Positions 39,306-49,081 of a stretch of 64,000 bases of DNA are shown here, in pieces. The stretch's first letter is position 1. Each line of letters opens with the position of its first letter. The stretch is taken from positions 124,001 through 188,000 of the forward strand of contig CALSLN010000014.1 of the NCBI GenBank assembly GCA_943787205.1, in the 5' to 3' direction. Under the pieces are notes generated by a model. The model saw only the letters and a list, made by a program, of their open reading frames with translations. It did not search any database and had not been told where the DNA came from. A program made the translations under genes and the position numbers. Source of the DNA: an uncultured Rhodospirillaceae bacterium. GTDB taxonomy: Bacteria > Pseudomonadota > Alphaproteobacteria > Rhodospirillales > Rhodospirillaceae.

Positions 39306-40253
39306 ATGACAGATATTGTAGTAGCCGCTTTTTATCATTTCACCCCTTTCGAAGACACGGCAGGATTGCGCGAGACGTTGCTGGCGCAGCTCTCAGCGCA
39401 TGATCTGAAGGGAACGGTCTTGTTGGCACCTGAGGGCGTCAATGGAACGCTCGCCGGTTCGCGAGCGGGAATCGACGCTGCGTTAGTGGCTTTGCGTGCG
39501 TTACCAAATTCTATGGATTTGGAGCACAAGGAATCTCACGCCGAGACCATGCCGTTTACGCGCCTGAAGGTCCGCCTGAAGAAAGAGATCGTTACCATGA
39601 AGGTGCCCGGTGTTGATCCGGCGGCAACCGTCGGCACGTATGTTGCGCCCAAAGACTGGAATGACCTGATTGCCGACCCGGACACAATTGTCATCGATAC
39701 GCGCAACGATTTTGAAGTGAAGATGGGTTCTTTTGAGGGCGCGATTAATCCAGAAACGACAAGTTTCAGTGATCTCCCGAAATGGCTCGAGGACCATCGT
39801 GCTGAATGGGACGGTAAAAAGGTTGCGATGTTCTGCACCGGCGGTATCCGCTGCGAGAAGGCTACGTCATTCTTAAAAGAGCGGGGCATCGATGATGTTT
39901 TCCACCTGAAAGGTGGCATCCTGAAGTATCTGGAAAATATCCCGGAGGCAGAAAGCAGTTGGAGCGGCGAGTGTTTCGTCTTCGATTACCGAGTGTCGGT
40001 GAAACATGGCCTAGAAGTTGGTGACTATGACGTGTGCCATGCATGCCGATCGCCCCTTAACGCCGCTGAGCGCGAGTCCTCGAATTATGTAGCCGGCATT
40101 TCCTGTGACTATTGCATTGATCAGCGCACCGACAAGCAGCGCGAAGGCTACGCCGCCAGGGTTGCTCAGATCGAGCGGGCGAAGGAAAAAGGCGAGCTGC
40201 ACCTTGGCACGCCTCATGAGGCCGTGAAAAAATCAACCGCCCTTGATGGGTGA
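39306..40253 (+). CDS. trhO: tRNA uridine(34) hydroxylase TrhO (rhodanese family)
   Basis: YHFTPFED, rhodanese domain, catalytic MFCTGGIRCEKA, CxxC motifs (CHAC, CDYC). Confidence 0.9.
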   Translation: MTDIVVAAFYHFTPFEDTAGLRETLLAQLSAHDLKGTVLLAPEGVNGTLAGSRAGIDAALVALRALPNSMDLEHKESHAETMPFTRLKVRLKKEIVTMKVPGVDPAATVGTYVAPKDWNDLIADPDTIVIDTRNDFEVKMGSFEGAINPETTSFSDLPKWLEDHRAEWDGKKVAMFCTGGIRCEKATSFLKERGIDDVFHLKGGILKYLENIPEAESSWSGECFVFDYRVSVKHGLEVGDYDVCHACRSPLNAAERESSNYVAGISCDYCIDQRTDKQREGYAARVAQIERAKEKGELHLGTPHEAVKKSTALDG

Positions 40254-40919
40254 GGGCGCGCATGTCAGGTGAAGTGCCCATTCTGTATTCCTTTCGGCGG
40301 TGCCCCTATGCAATGCGGGCGCGCATGGCGATTGCTGCGAGTGGCCAGACATGTGCATTGCGCGAGGTTGTCTTACGCAACAAGCCGCCTGAGATGATCG
40401 CGGTTTCGCCGAAGGGGACTGTGCCTGTGCTGGTGTTGCCGGACGAACGGGTCATCGAGGAAAGCCTGGAGATCATGCATTGGGCCCTCGGCCGTAACGA
40501 TCCGCAAGGCTGGCTGGCGCCACTGAATGACGACCGCGATGCCCTTGATGCGATGATTGCCGAAAACGACGGACCGTTTAAGGACGCTCTGGATCGCTAT
40601 AAATATCCGACGCGTTACGAACATTTCAGACCCGCTCCATAATCGGACCCGGGGTTTAGAATTTCTGAAGAAACTGAACGCACGATTAGTGAAAACCGCT
40701 TACCTGTGCAGCGATGATTTTACATTGGCCGATGCGGCAATCGCGCCGTTCATTCGGCAGTTTGCCAATAATGATAGAGAATGGTTCGACGCGCTCTATC
40801 TGTCAGGCGTGCAAAAATGGTTGCAAGGTATTCTTGAGTCGGATCGCTTCTTAAGCGTGATGGAAAAACACCCCGCCTGGGAAAGCGGCATGGACGAACC
40901 CGCATTTCCCTCCACCTGA
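40250..40919 (+). pseudogene. glutathione S-transferase-like, frameshifted
   Basis: N-terminal GST fold (LYSFRRCPYAMRARMA) in 40250-40642; C-terminal part (DPLHNRTRGLEFLKKLNARL...FTLADAAIAPFIRQFA) in another frame; junction near 40620-40640. Confidence 0.75.
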
Positions 40920-41089
40920 ATGAGCACCCCAAACCTACTTTACTTTGGCAAAGCCTGATTCCCAGTTTCCTGGCATTTCTTGCTAAGTACTGTTATCAAA
41001 ATAGCTCGACAGGCGTCTGCAAAACCGATTTACACCGGCCCAGGCTCCGAGACCACTTCACCACTATGCCATTACTGTGGCGAAGCGTG

Positions 41090-41141
41090 GTTCCTTGATT
41101 TTGAACCAAGAGAGAGCTTGCTAGTTTCCAGAAGATATGCG
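41090..41141. repeat. copy 1 of 52-bp near-repeat of the tRNA-Gly 5' flank
   Basis: 44/52 ungapped identity with 47602-47653. Confidence 0.85.
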
Positions 41142-41196
41142 ATAGGGCTGACTGTCCCTTTGAGGTGAAGGTTCTTTAACATTGTAGGAGCGATTT

Positions 41197-42522
41197 ATTT
41201 TTACTAATAGGCAATTCATTGTACCAATAGTTTCATGCCTGCTGCTTGGCGTAGGTAACGCGAATGCAGCTAGCGATACAGTTGGACTTAATAATAAATA
41301 TTCATACGAAGTATTAGACCATGCTGAGAATGTAACCGTTAAGCAAAAGCTAATATTAGATTATATTAATTCAGACCAACTAAAGAGTGGGATCACTTTA
41401 GGAGGTCAAGTTACCGGGCTGCTAAACCTTCAAAGCTCTAATCGTGATAGTAAATTCGGCTGGCTAATGCGTCACCCAACGTCTGCTAATCAAGTTGGTG
41501 AGTCTGTATCTGAAGCAGTCGTCCATTCAGCTAATATCAACCTTACAGCTCAGCTTGGAGACAAGTGGGTGGGCTATGTGGAAACTTTCTATAATCCAGA
41601 ACAAAACTTCGCAGCGGCTTCATCTATTACCGGACTCCCGCGAAACAATATAAATATGCGACGAGCATACGTGATGTATAATGGACTTAAAGAGGGTAAT
41701 TTTTATGCCTCTTTAGGAAAAATGGACATTCCTTTTGGCCTTAACGACACAGTTAGCCCATTCACTAATTCAACGAATTGGCATTCATTCGCGGGTCTTG
41801 CGTATGGTGCAACTGCAGGGTTCGTTGATAATGGCTTGCATGTTCGGGTTATGGCCGTTCAGGGTGGCGCGCAATTTAGAGATGCTAATACACCGGTAAA
41901 GGGTTCAAACGTTCCATCTCGCCTTAATAACTTTGCCGTCGACATTAATTATACAGCGGACCTTAAGAACCAAGGTTCCTTTCTATCCGGCATTAGCTAC
42001 CAGCATGGTACAAGCTATTGCCAGGCCTACCCAATCAAACATTTTGAGGCCTGTGAGGATAATAATCCTGGTATAGCTGTTTATGCAAAGTATGTAGATG
42101 ACCGTACCGTCGTCCTAGCCGAATACGCTCAAACACTCAATGAATGGCCAGGTACATTTAATCCATCATTACCTCAATTTGAGGCAGAACAGAATACAAC
42201 TTTCACTCTTGGTTTCCGCCGGTTAGTAGACCTTGGTGAGAAAGATATCTGGTTGTCCGCTGAATTTAGTCGTTTTAAAGCCGGCGATGATGGGGCTCCA
42301 TGGGAGAAGTCAGACCAATTTGTGCTGGGCGCCTCTCATTTTGTTGGTGATAGTGTCAATCTATTTGGTGAATATGTTCACGTAGATGGATGGGCGCCAC
42401 TTAACTTCTTAAGTGGTGGCAACTGTGCTGGAGGTCGTAATCCTCTCTGTGTTAATGGTGCCTGGTCTGAACAAGGAGCCCGCACCGATGTGTTCTTAAT
42501 TGGTGTTCAGGCAGCATTTTAG
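41197..42522 (+). CDS. outer-membrane porin-like beta-barrel protein, no canonical start codon
   Basis: ORF is open from 41188. Signal-like IFTNRQFIVPIVSCLLLGVGNANAA follows GTAGGAG; candidate AUU start at 41197. The ORF track starts at internal Met 41467. Confidence 0.65.
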   Translation: MFTNRQFIVPIVSCLLLGVGNANAASDTVGLNNKYSYEVLDHAENVTVKQKLILDYINSDQLKSGITLGGQVTGLLNLQSSNRDSKFGWLMRHPTSANQVGESVSEAVVHSANINLTAQLGDKWVGYVETFYNPEQNFAAASSITGLPRNNINMRRAYVMYNGLKEGNFYASLGKMDIPFGLNDTVSPFTNSTNWHSFAGLAYGATAGFVDNGLHVRVMAVQGGAQFRDANTPVKGSNVPSRLNNFAVDINYTADLKNQGSFLSGISYQHGTSYCQAYPIKHFEACEDNNPGIAVYAKYVDDRTVVLAEYAQTLNEWPGTFNPSLPQFEAEQNTTFTLGFRRLVDLGEKDIWLSAEFSRFKAGDDGAPWEKSDQFVLGASHFVGDSVNLFGEYVHVDGWAPLNFLSGGNCAGGRNPLCVNGAWSEQGARTDVFLIGVQAAF

Positions 42523-42548
42523 AATAAACACGATGTGACTATTCATTT

Positions 42549-42581
42549 TGAAGGGTGGGGTATGAACTTCTCCACCCTTCA
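42549..42581 (+). terminator. hairpin downstream of porin (possible terminator)
   Basis: TGAAGGGTGG...CCACCCTTCA, 10-bp stem, but no T-run. Confidence 0.45.
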
Positions 42582-42688
42582 GAATATAGCTGGTTCATTT
42601 AGCGCGGATTCAAATTCCGGTATGAACGATCGCTGTATTCTTTTCTGGGATAATTATCCGCTCGAGCGAATGTCCGGCTAGAGATTAG

Positions 42689-42715
42689 AGTTCGTTTCCC
42701 TTTAGCCGCCTCACT
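42689..42715 (+). repeat. degenerate tRNA-Gly 3'-end remnant
   Basis: AGTTCGTTTCCCTTTAGCCGCCTCACT matches the T-arm/acceptor end of tRNA-Gly at 47651 in 21/27 positions. Confidence 0.55.
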
Positions 42716-42748
42716 CTTGAAGAGACCACAGATCAAGAGCGGCCCGTG

Positions 42749-42853
42749 TTATGGCCCGTAAATCGCGATACAGATCACCACAAAAATAATGGCGACCATA
42801 ACCCACAAGGCGATTGGGTCGTGTTTTCTTTTGTTTTTCTCGGGTCTCGTCAT
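42749..42853 (-). CDS. 34-aa membrane micropeptide, translationally coupled to amidase
   Basis: MTRPEKNKRKHDPIALWVMVAIIFVVICIAIYGP; ATGA overlap with amidase stop; paralog at 47761-47871; not in the ORF track. Confidence 0.7.
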   Translation of the reverse strand: MTRPEKNKRKHDPIALWVMVAIIFVVICIAIYGP

Positions 42854-44328
42854 GTTGGCCTTCCTTCAGAAAATGATAGCGGTTGGATTGGCGGCATTGT
42901 AACGGGAAGCAGCTTTTCTATCGCCGATGCCAGGCCGAGCAGTGCTTTATCAGCTTTGATCGCACCGTTCAGTTCGACGCCCATCGGTAAACCACTGGCC
43001 GATAGTCCGGCGGGCAGTGAAATGCCGGGTCCGCCCCATAATGTTGAGGGCCCTGTGTTCTGGATGTTGAGCCAAATGCCACCAGGTATGCGCACACCAT
43101 CTAAGATAAGGTCTTCCGTGCCCGGGACTTCAATTCCAGCTGGTGTGGGGGTGGTCGGAAATAAAATTGCATCGAGTACATTGTCTTTTAGGAATGAGGT
43201 GTAGGTGTTTCTCAATGCTGGAATAACGTCACGTGCGACCCTGGATTCTTCGTTTAAAATCTCGGAAGTTGGATTAAGGAACGGGGTCATCCAGAGCTTC
43301 ACAAACGGATCGGCAATCTGTTCAGCAAGTTCGTCGAAGGTCACTGGTGAGCCGCCAGCTGTAAGGTAGGCCGTTAGGTCTTTCCGGATGCGTCCGCCGA
43401 GCGTGATCAAGCTTGTCTCGTTTACAAAATCGACGAGGTTGGGGATTTCGGCGTCAACCAACGTTGCACCAGCCTCACGCAATAGGCTCTCAACGTCCGC
43501 CATCATGCTTTGAATATCAGGCGTGGTGTTATCTAGAAACGGAATTTTAGGGATGCCAATACGCACCCCCTTTAAATTGGTGGCTTGAACGGGTGCCCCG
43601 TCCGCGGCCAACACCGCATCCAGTGTAATAATATCCTCTACGGTGTGGGCCAGTGGCCCAGCGGTATCCCGCGTTAGGGACAACGGTACAATTCCGGCGC
43701 TAGGGTAGCGGTCTAGCGTGGGTCTAAACCCCGTAACGCCACAGTATGCGGCCGGATTGCACACCGACCCTGCTGTGTCTGTTCCAAGAGCGGCGGGAAC
43801 AATCCGAGCCGATACAGCAACAGCTGACCCGCCACTCGAACCACCGGGACTATGGTCCGGTGCATAGGGATTCCGCGTTCTCAGATACGACGGATTATTG
43901 GTTGTGCCACCACCTGCAAGCTCGTGCATGTTCACTTTTCCGGCAATGATAGCGCCAGCATTAAGTAAACGCTGTGTCACGGGCGCGTTGGTTTTTGGAA
44001 AATTGTTCCGAAGAGCAGGTGTGCCGCCCGTCGTGGCATGCCCAGTGGCGTCTATGTTGTCTTTCAAGGCGACCGGAATACCATGTAAGGGCCCGAGGTC
44101 TTGTCCTTGCCTAAGAAGCACATCCGCTTGCTGTGCATCTGAGATTAATTGTTCTGCGTTTAGACTGGTGAATGTGCCTAGGCTTGCCAGAACCTCCGAT
44201 CGGAAAATTATGGCTTCCGCGATTGATTCGGAAGTGAGGTCTTTCTTCCTTAAGGCTCTTCCAAGGGCGGCAACTGTAAACGAAGTTCCGTTAATATCGT
44301 TTGATGCTATAGCCTTGGTGTCTCGCAT
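42850..44328 (-). CDS. amidase signature enzyme (copy A, leader lost)
   Basis: ALKDNID, GGSSGGSAVAVSA, GTDTAGSVCNPAAYCG; very similar to 50004-51524. Confidence 0.9.
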   Translation of the reverse strand: MRDTKAIASNDINGTSFTVAALGRALRKKDLTSESIAEAIIFRSEVLASLGTFTSLNAEQLISDAQQADVLLRQGQDLGPLHGIPVALKDNIDATGHATTGGTPALRNNFPKTNAPVTQRLLNAGAIIAGKVNMHELAGGGTTNNPSYLRTRNPYAPDHSPGGSSGGSAVAVSARIVPAALGTDTAGSVCNPAAYCGVTGFRPTLDRYPSAGIVPLSLTRDTAGPLAHTVEDIITLDAVLAADGAPVQATNLKGVRIGIPKIPFLDNTTPDIQSMMADVESLLREAGATLVDAEIPNLVDFVNETSLITLGGRIRKDLTAYLTAGGSPVTFDELAEQIADPFVKLWMTPFLNPTSEILNEESRVARDVIPALRNTYTSFLKDNVLDAILFPTTPTPAGIEVPGTEDLILDGVRIPGGIWLNIQNTGPSTLWGGPGISLPAGLSASGLPMGVELNGAIKADKALLGLASAIEKLLPVTMPPIQPLSFSEGRPT

Positions 44329-44402
44329 ACTTATTGCTGTAGCGGCTACGCTGGATAAGATAGCTGTTCGGCGAGAGAGTTTTGGGCTTGTATATTAAGT
44401 CA

Positions 44403-46697
44403 TTAATTTGCCTCCCGAATGGTGCGCCATACGTGCTCAGATGTGAGCGGCATGTCTATATCTTTAACGCCGAGTGGCCGCAGAGCATTGAGCGCGGCGA
44501 TGATAACCGCTGGTAATGCTCCAACAGTACCAGCTTCACCGGCCCCTTTAACACCCAATGGGTTGAGCGCTGTAGGGATCGGATAGGTCTCAATGTCAAA
44601 GTTTGGCATGTCGTCGGCCCTAGGCAAGCAGTAATCTAGCAAGCTACCGGTGATGAGCTGACCATCAGAATCAAAGACGATTTGTTCCATTAATGCTTGG
44701 CCGGCACCTTGGGCGATGCCGCCGTGGAGTTGCCCTTTCACAATCATGGGATTGATGACTGTACCGACATCGTCAACCACAACATAGCGGGCGAGTGTCG
44801 TCACACCTGTCTCTGGATCAATTTCCACTTCACAGACATGGCACCCGTTTGGATACGTCGGTCCTTCTGCTTTTTCAGACACCCTAGTGTTTAATTTATC
44901 GCCAGCGGCTCCGGCCAGGTCATGCAAGGTAATTTGCCGGTCCGTTCCCACGACCCTAAAGGCCCCGCGAGAAAATTCGATATCAATCTCGGCGGCTTCT
45001 AAGGCATCAGCTGCAATCGGCTTGCCTACCTTGATGATAACCTCACCAGCACGTGTTACCGCAGTGCCAGCCGCAATCATGGTGCGAGACCCGAAAGATC
45101 CTGTTCCTTGCGTAATGATATCAGTATCCCCATCGAGAACTTGAACTCGTTCTGGGTCTAAACCAAGTTGATCGCCGAGGATTTGGCGGTATGCCGTGCC
45201 GTGCCCGGTGCCCATTTCCTTAGACCCTATGCGGACCGTGACAGCGCCATCAGTGTCGAATCTTATGTCGGCCACCTCAGGGCTGTGATTGCCTTGCGGG
45301 CCTCCTGCAATCTCGATGGAATAGGCGAGGCCTCGGCCACGGAGTAGTCCTCGTGCTTCGCTTCCCTCACGCCGTATCGCAAAGCCATCCCAGTCTGCTG
45401 ATTGAATAGTTTTGGCGAGCAGCGCTGGAAAGTCACCACAGTCATATACCATGCCAAGCGGCGTGGTGTGGGGGAGCTGTTCCGGGGTGAGCATATTGCG
45501 TCGTCTGAGGTCGACGGGGTCTATGCCTAGCTGTACGGCTGCTGCGTCAACTAAGCGTTCAATAACGTAGGTAGCTTCTGGCCGGCCGGCCCCCCGATAG
45601 GGCGCTGTCGGTGGCGTGTGGGTATGCACGCCCGTGATTTCTACGTGTGCTGCCTGAATGGCGTAGGGCCCAATCATGCCGCCCACATTTGCGGTAGGCG
45701 GGTGTGGGGTCAGGGGGCCGAGGTAAGCGCCAAGATTGCCGATGGTCCGAGCACGAAGGGCGATAAAGATGCCCTTCGCATCCATTGCCAATTCGGCGTG
45801 AACATGGTTGTCGCGACCTTGGAAGTCTGACTGCATGCTTTCAATACGACTGGCGCGCCATGAAACCTGGCACCCAAGTTTTTTGGCAGCCCACAACACC
45901 AGCCCATATTCTGGGAACGGATTATTTTTCATGCCAAATGCTCCACCAATATCTGGCGATACGACATGAACCAGATTTGAAGGAACATTCAGAATGTCCT
46001 TGGCGAGTGTATCGCGCATGCGATGCGGCGTTTGTGTGCCTGTTCTGAGTGAGTAACGACCGCTTTCTTGAGCAAAGCTTCCGATAGCAGCCCTTGGCTC
46101 AATTGCATTTGCAGTGACGCGGCTGATCCGCAGTTCCAAGGTCGTAATATGAGCAGCTGTTGAGAACGCGCTGTCTGTCTCTGTTTTATCACCCCGCTCA
46201 ACAACGAAGGCGATATTGCCCGGGACTTCGGGCCAGACCTGTGGTGCTTGATCGGTAAGGGCGGTCTTGCCATTCGTAACGGCATCTTCGTCGTCGTAAT
46301 TAATGATAACCAACTCTGCCGCATCTTCTGCCTGAGACCTGGTTTTGGCTACAACGGCTACAACTGGATCACCGACGTAGCGCACCACTTCCTTAGCTAA
46401 TAACCCAAAAGAGGGGCGGTGCATGTCTTGGCCGTCAGGACGCTTGAACGGAAACGCCGTGGTGAAGGTGCCAATGCCATCGGCATCTAAGTCTTTTCGC
46501 GTAAATACACCTAAAACGCCAGGTGCGTTCTTCGCCTCGTCAACATCTATGGAGGTTAAATTGGCCGCGGCAACTGGAGAGCGGACGACGATCAAACAGG
46601 CATCTAATGCGTCAGTTTTGTCGTCAGTGTAAGACCCTTGGCCGGTGAGGAGGCGCGCGTCTTCGTAGCGCGGAACAGCATCACCGATTTTTGTCAC
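44403..46697 (-). CDS. xanthine dehydrogenase/CoxL-like molybdopterin-binding subunit (copy A)
   Basis: GGAFGMK, APYRGAGRPEA, LGVKGAGEAGTVGA motifs. Confidence 0.9.
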   Translation of the reverse strand: MTKIGDAVPRYEDARLLTGQGSYTDDKTDALDACLIVVRSPVAAANLTSIDVDEAKNAPGVLGVFTRKDLDADGIGTFTTAFPFKRPDGQDMHRPSFGLLAKEVVRYVGDPVVAVVAKTRSQAEDAAELVIINYDDEDAVTNGKTALTDQAPQVWPEVPGNIAFVVERGDKTETDSAFSTAAHITTLELRISRVTANAIEPRAAIGSFAQESGRYSLRTGTQTPHRMRDTLAKDILNVPSNLVHVVSPDIGGAFGMKNNPFPEYGLVLWAAKKLGCQVSWRASRIESMQSDFQGRDNHVHAELAMDAKGIFIALRARTIGNLGAYLGPLTPHPPTANVGGMIGPYAIQAAHVEITGVHTHTPPTAPYRGAGRPEATYVIERLVDAAAVQLGIDPVDLRRRNMLTPEQLPHTTPLGMVYDCGDFPALLAKTIQSADWDGFAIRREGSEARGLLRGRGLAYSIEIAGGPQGNHSPEVADIRFDTDGAVTVRIGSKEMGTGHGTAYRQILGDQLGLDPERVQVLDGDTDIITQGTGSFGSRTMIAAGTAVTRAGEVIIKVGKPIAADALEAAEIDIEFSRGAFRVVGTDRQITLHDLAGAAGDKLNTRVSEKAEGPTYPNGCHVCEVEIDPETGVTTLARYVVVDDVGTVINPMIVKGQLHGGIAQGAGQALMEQIVFDSDGQLITGSLLDYCLPRADDMPNFDIETYPIPTALNPLGVKGAGEAGTVGALPAVIIAALNALRPLGVKDIDMPLTSEHVWRTIREAN

Positions 46698-46803
46698 TGA
46701 ACCCTCAATAATACGTTGTTAGGCGAAGACACAATTTTATCCTGTTCGGCCACGGTAGTCATCAGCGGTGTCCGGCCCACCAGCCCAGAGAACTGGGTTG
46801 ATG

Positions 46804-47595
46804 TTACATCACGTCGGAGGTGCGGCTCTTGGTTTCTGTACTCAGCTGAGACGTAGGCGGCGTGTATATGCCTTGCTCTACGTAACTCTCGATGCGGTCG
46901 ATCATGGCCTGGGCTCCGATGTAAGGGTTGTCGTAAGGGTCACCCGCCCACATGTTGCTGGGGAAGCCCATATCCGCTGAGTAATGGTCGGCGTAGACCG
47001 ATGGATCATTCCAGAGTTGGAAGTTGGTTCTGGGATTCGCGCGGGAGCGGCGCAAGGCGCCGAGGTCGATGTGAGCCCGCAGAAGAACTGGCCCTGGTCC
47101 GTCAACTGTACCTTGAAGGCTGCCGTCAAAATTAACCAGGCGCGTGTGTCCGCGACGGAAGAAGGTCATGTGTTCAGAGTCATACGATTTGTATTCGCCG
47201 CCATCCATGGCCGATAGCATGTATGCGCAGTTTTCCATGGCGCGGGTGCGACGTGCGTTATCCCATGCGCGACGACCTTCGCCACCATGGGGCTCTGATG
47301 TTGAGTGCAGGATCACTTCCGCCCCTTGGCGTCTCAGTCCACCAGCCACTTCGGGGCTCATGTTGTCGAAACAGACCATATTCGCAAGCTTGCCAATGGG
47401 GGTGTCGGCCACGGGGAACAAGGCGTCGTATCCGAACAAATCAAGATATTCATCTAAGATAGAACCGGGTGTCGTATCGGGCAGGAGTCCCCATACATCC
47501 GCACATTGGTTTTTGCGATAGGTGTGGACGTGGTTGCCCTGGTCATCGATTAGAAAGGCGGAGTTGAAAACGCGGCCTGGCAATTTCGGATGCAC
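46804..47595 (-). pseudogene. 5'-truncated nitrilase C-terminal fragment (copy A)
   Basis: Near-identical to the C-terminus of 53920-55953; similarity ends at ~47600, where the tRNA-flank repeat begins; catalytic Glu region missing. Confidence 0.85.
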
Positions 47596-47601
47596 CTCAA
47601 A

Positions 47602-47653
47602 GTTCCTTGATTGTGAACCAAGGGAAAACTAGCTAGTTTCGAACAGATATGCG
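47602..47653. repeat. copy 2 of the 52-bp repeat, immediately upstream of tRNA-Gly
   Basis: See 41090-41141. Confidence 0.85.
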
Positions 47654-47724
47654 GGTGTGGTTCAATGGTAGAACGCGAGCTTCCCAAGCTTGAGACGAGG
47701 GTTCGATTCCCTTCACCCGCTCCA
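47651..47724 (+). tRNA. tRNA-Gly (anticodon CCC), CCA encoded
   Basis: GCGGGTG...CACCCGC-T-CCA; anticodon loop TTCCCAA; T-arm GGTTCGATTCC. Confidence 0.93.
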
Positions 47725-47760
47725 CTTCGCGCTGTAATGTAAGGCAAAGAGCAGTCTGCG

Positions 47761-47871
47761 TTACGGTCCGTAAATTACGATACCAATCACGACTAATACG
47801 ATGACGCCCATAACGCATAGGGCGACGGGGTCATGTTTTCTTTTGTTGTCGTTGTTTTCGGGCGTCGTCAT
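47761..47871 (-). CDS. 36-aa membrane micropeptide, paralog of 42749-42853
   Basis: MTTPENNDNKRKHDPVALCVMGVIVLVVIGIVIYGP; conserved KRKHDPxAL and IxIYGP. Confidence 0.7.
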   Translation of the reverse strand: MTTPENNDNKRKHDPVALCVMGVIVLVVIGIVIYGP

Positions 47872-47950
47872 GTCAGTGTCCCTTTGGCGAAAGATAGCAG
47901 GTCGGTTGTTCTGTAATCTTCCCACTTCGCAGCAATGGTTTCAAAGGCTT

Positions 47951-48661
47951 TTAACCGGACCTGGTCCGGTCTGGCGGCTGCGGCCGTTCTTCCATAATGC
48001 GGTAGAAGTCGGTCAAGGTTTTGCCGCGCTCTACCTTGAATTGCTCTCCAGCGGGCTTGTTTTCATCAATACGGTCAAGGCGGAACATCCTAAAATCGTC
48101 CCTCAACTCGCACCAAGCCACCAGTGTCCATACCTTGCCCCAGAACCATAAGCCAAGGGGGCGGATAACCCTATCCGTGGTTTGGTTTTCAACATCTCTA
48201 TAGATCAAGGACAAGCGCTGGCGTTTCTCGATGGCCTTCTCAACGGTGTCGATTGTTGCGCGAACATCATCCGTCATTCCGGTCGCCATGGCATGGATTT
48301 GCACTTCCGATGCACGTTGCCGCTCTTGATCCGGTAGGACCGTTTCAATTTTGACCAAGGCTTCTTCTGCAGCTCGGGCCATAGAAGCGCCACCCCAGGC
48401 ACGGATCAACCTGGCGCCTGCCACAAGGGCTACGATTTCGTCTCGGGTAAACATAAGAGGGGGAAGGTCGTAGCCATCGCGCATCAAATAACCGACGCCG
48501 GCTTCGCCTTCGATCGGCACGCCCGATGATTGGAGGTCTGTGATGTCGCGATAGATTGTACGTTCAGAGACCTCCAACCACTCGGCAAGGTTAGCCGCTG
48601 TGACGAGACGTCCGCCCCGTAGGTATTGTACGATTTGAAAAAGGCGGTCAGCGCGTCGCAT
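47951..48661 (-). CDS. YafY/WYL-type HTH transcriptional regulator
   Basis: RRADRLFQIVQYLRGGRLVTAANLAEWLEVSERTIYRDI; WYL-like LIYRD...TDRVIRPLGLWFWGKVWTLVAWCELRDDFRMFRLDRI. Confidence 0.9.
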   Translation of the reverse strand: MRRADRLFQIVQYLRGGRLVTAANLAEWLEVSERTIYRDITDLQSSGVPIEGEAGVGYLMRDGYDLPPLMFTRDEIVALVAGARLIRAWGGASMARAAEEALVKIETVLPDQERQRASEVQIHAMATGMTDDVRATIDTVEKAIEKRQRLSLIYRDVENQTTDRVIRPLGLWFWGKVWTLVAWCELRDDFRMFRLDRIDENKPAGEQFKVERGKTLTDFYRIMEERPQPPDRTRSG

Positions 48662-48678
48662 GGCATCCGTATTTTATC

Positions 48679-49081
48679 TTAGTATGAGAACAGGCTGACG
48701 GAATTTCCGTCCGGGTCAAGGCAATAGGCGAACCGTCCGGCCGGGATTGAAATCACTTCGGAGACAACCTTGCCTCCAGCGTCTTTGACCCGGCTAAGGG
48801 CATCTTCAAGTTTATCAGGGCAGGCCAAGTAAAACTGTCGGGCCGTTGCCTTCTGTGCCTGGCTTGCCCTCATAAAGATGCCCACCCGCGCCGGACGGGT
48901 TAGCAGTCGGAAAAATCGCCATGGGGTTAGGGCCGGTCTCGTCCTTCTGAAGGTCAATGTCGAACACCCTGTTGTAGTAGGTGATGGCGCGGTCGATGTC
49001 GGTAACCGGGATTTCGACCCAGACGGTGAAGTTCTCAGGGGTAAAGCTCATGCGTGCAGACTCCTTAGGGGTTTTGAACAC
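48679..49081 (-). pseudogene. VOC-family (glyoxalase-like) protein, frameshifted
   Basis: VWVEIPVTDIDRAITYYNRVFDI in one frame; YLACPDKLEDALSRVKDAGGKVVSEVISIPAGRFAYCLDPDGNSVSLFSY in another; TTTT run in GTTTTACTTGG at the junction. Confidence 0.75.

Noticed and set aside
41020-41165. Second intact tRNA near the left repeat
   Set aside because: Only the 5' flank and first three bases match; no cloverleaf can be drawn
42746-43204. 152-aa plus-strand ORF
   Set aside because: Antisense to the amidase 3' end and the micropeptide gene, both better supported
44403-46697. Aerobic carbon monoxide dehydrogenase
   Set aside because: Active-site loop reads YRGAGRP, not the form I YRCSFR motif, and small/medium subunits are missing
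41090-47724. Complete integrative element or prophage
   Set aside because: No integrase, recombinase, transposase or phage structural genes in the window; only the tRNA-linked scar is supported
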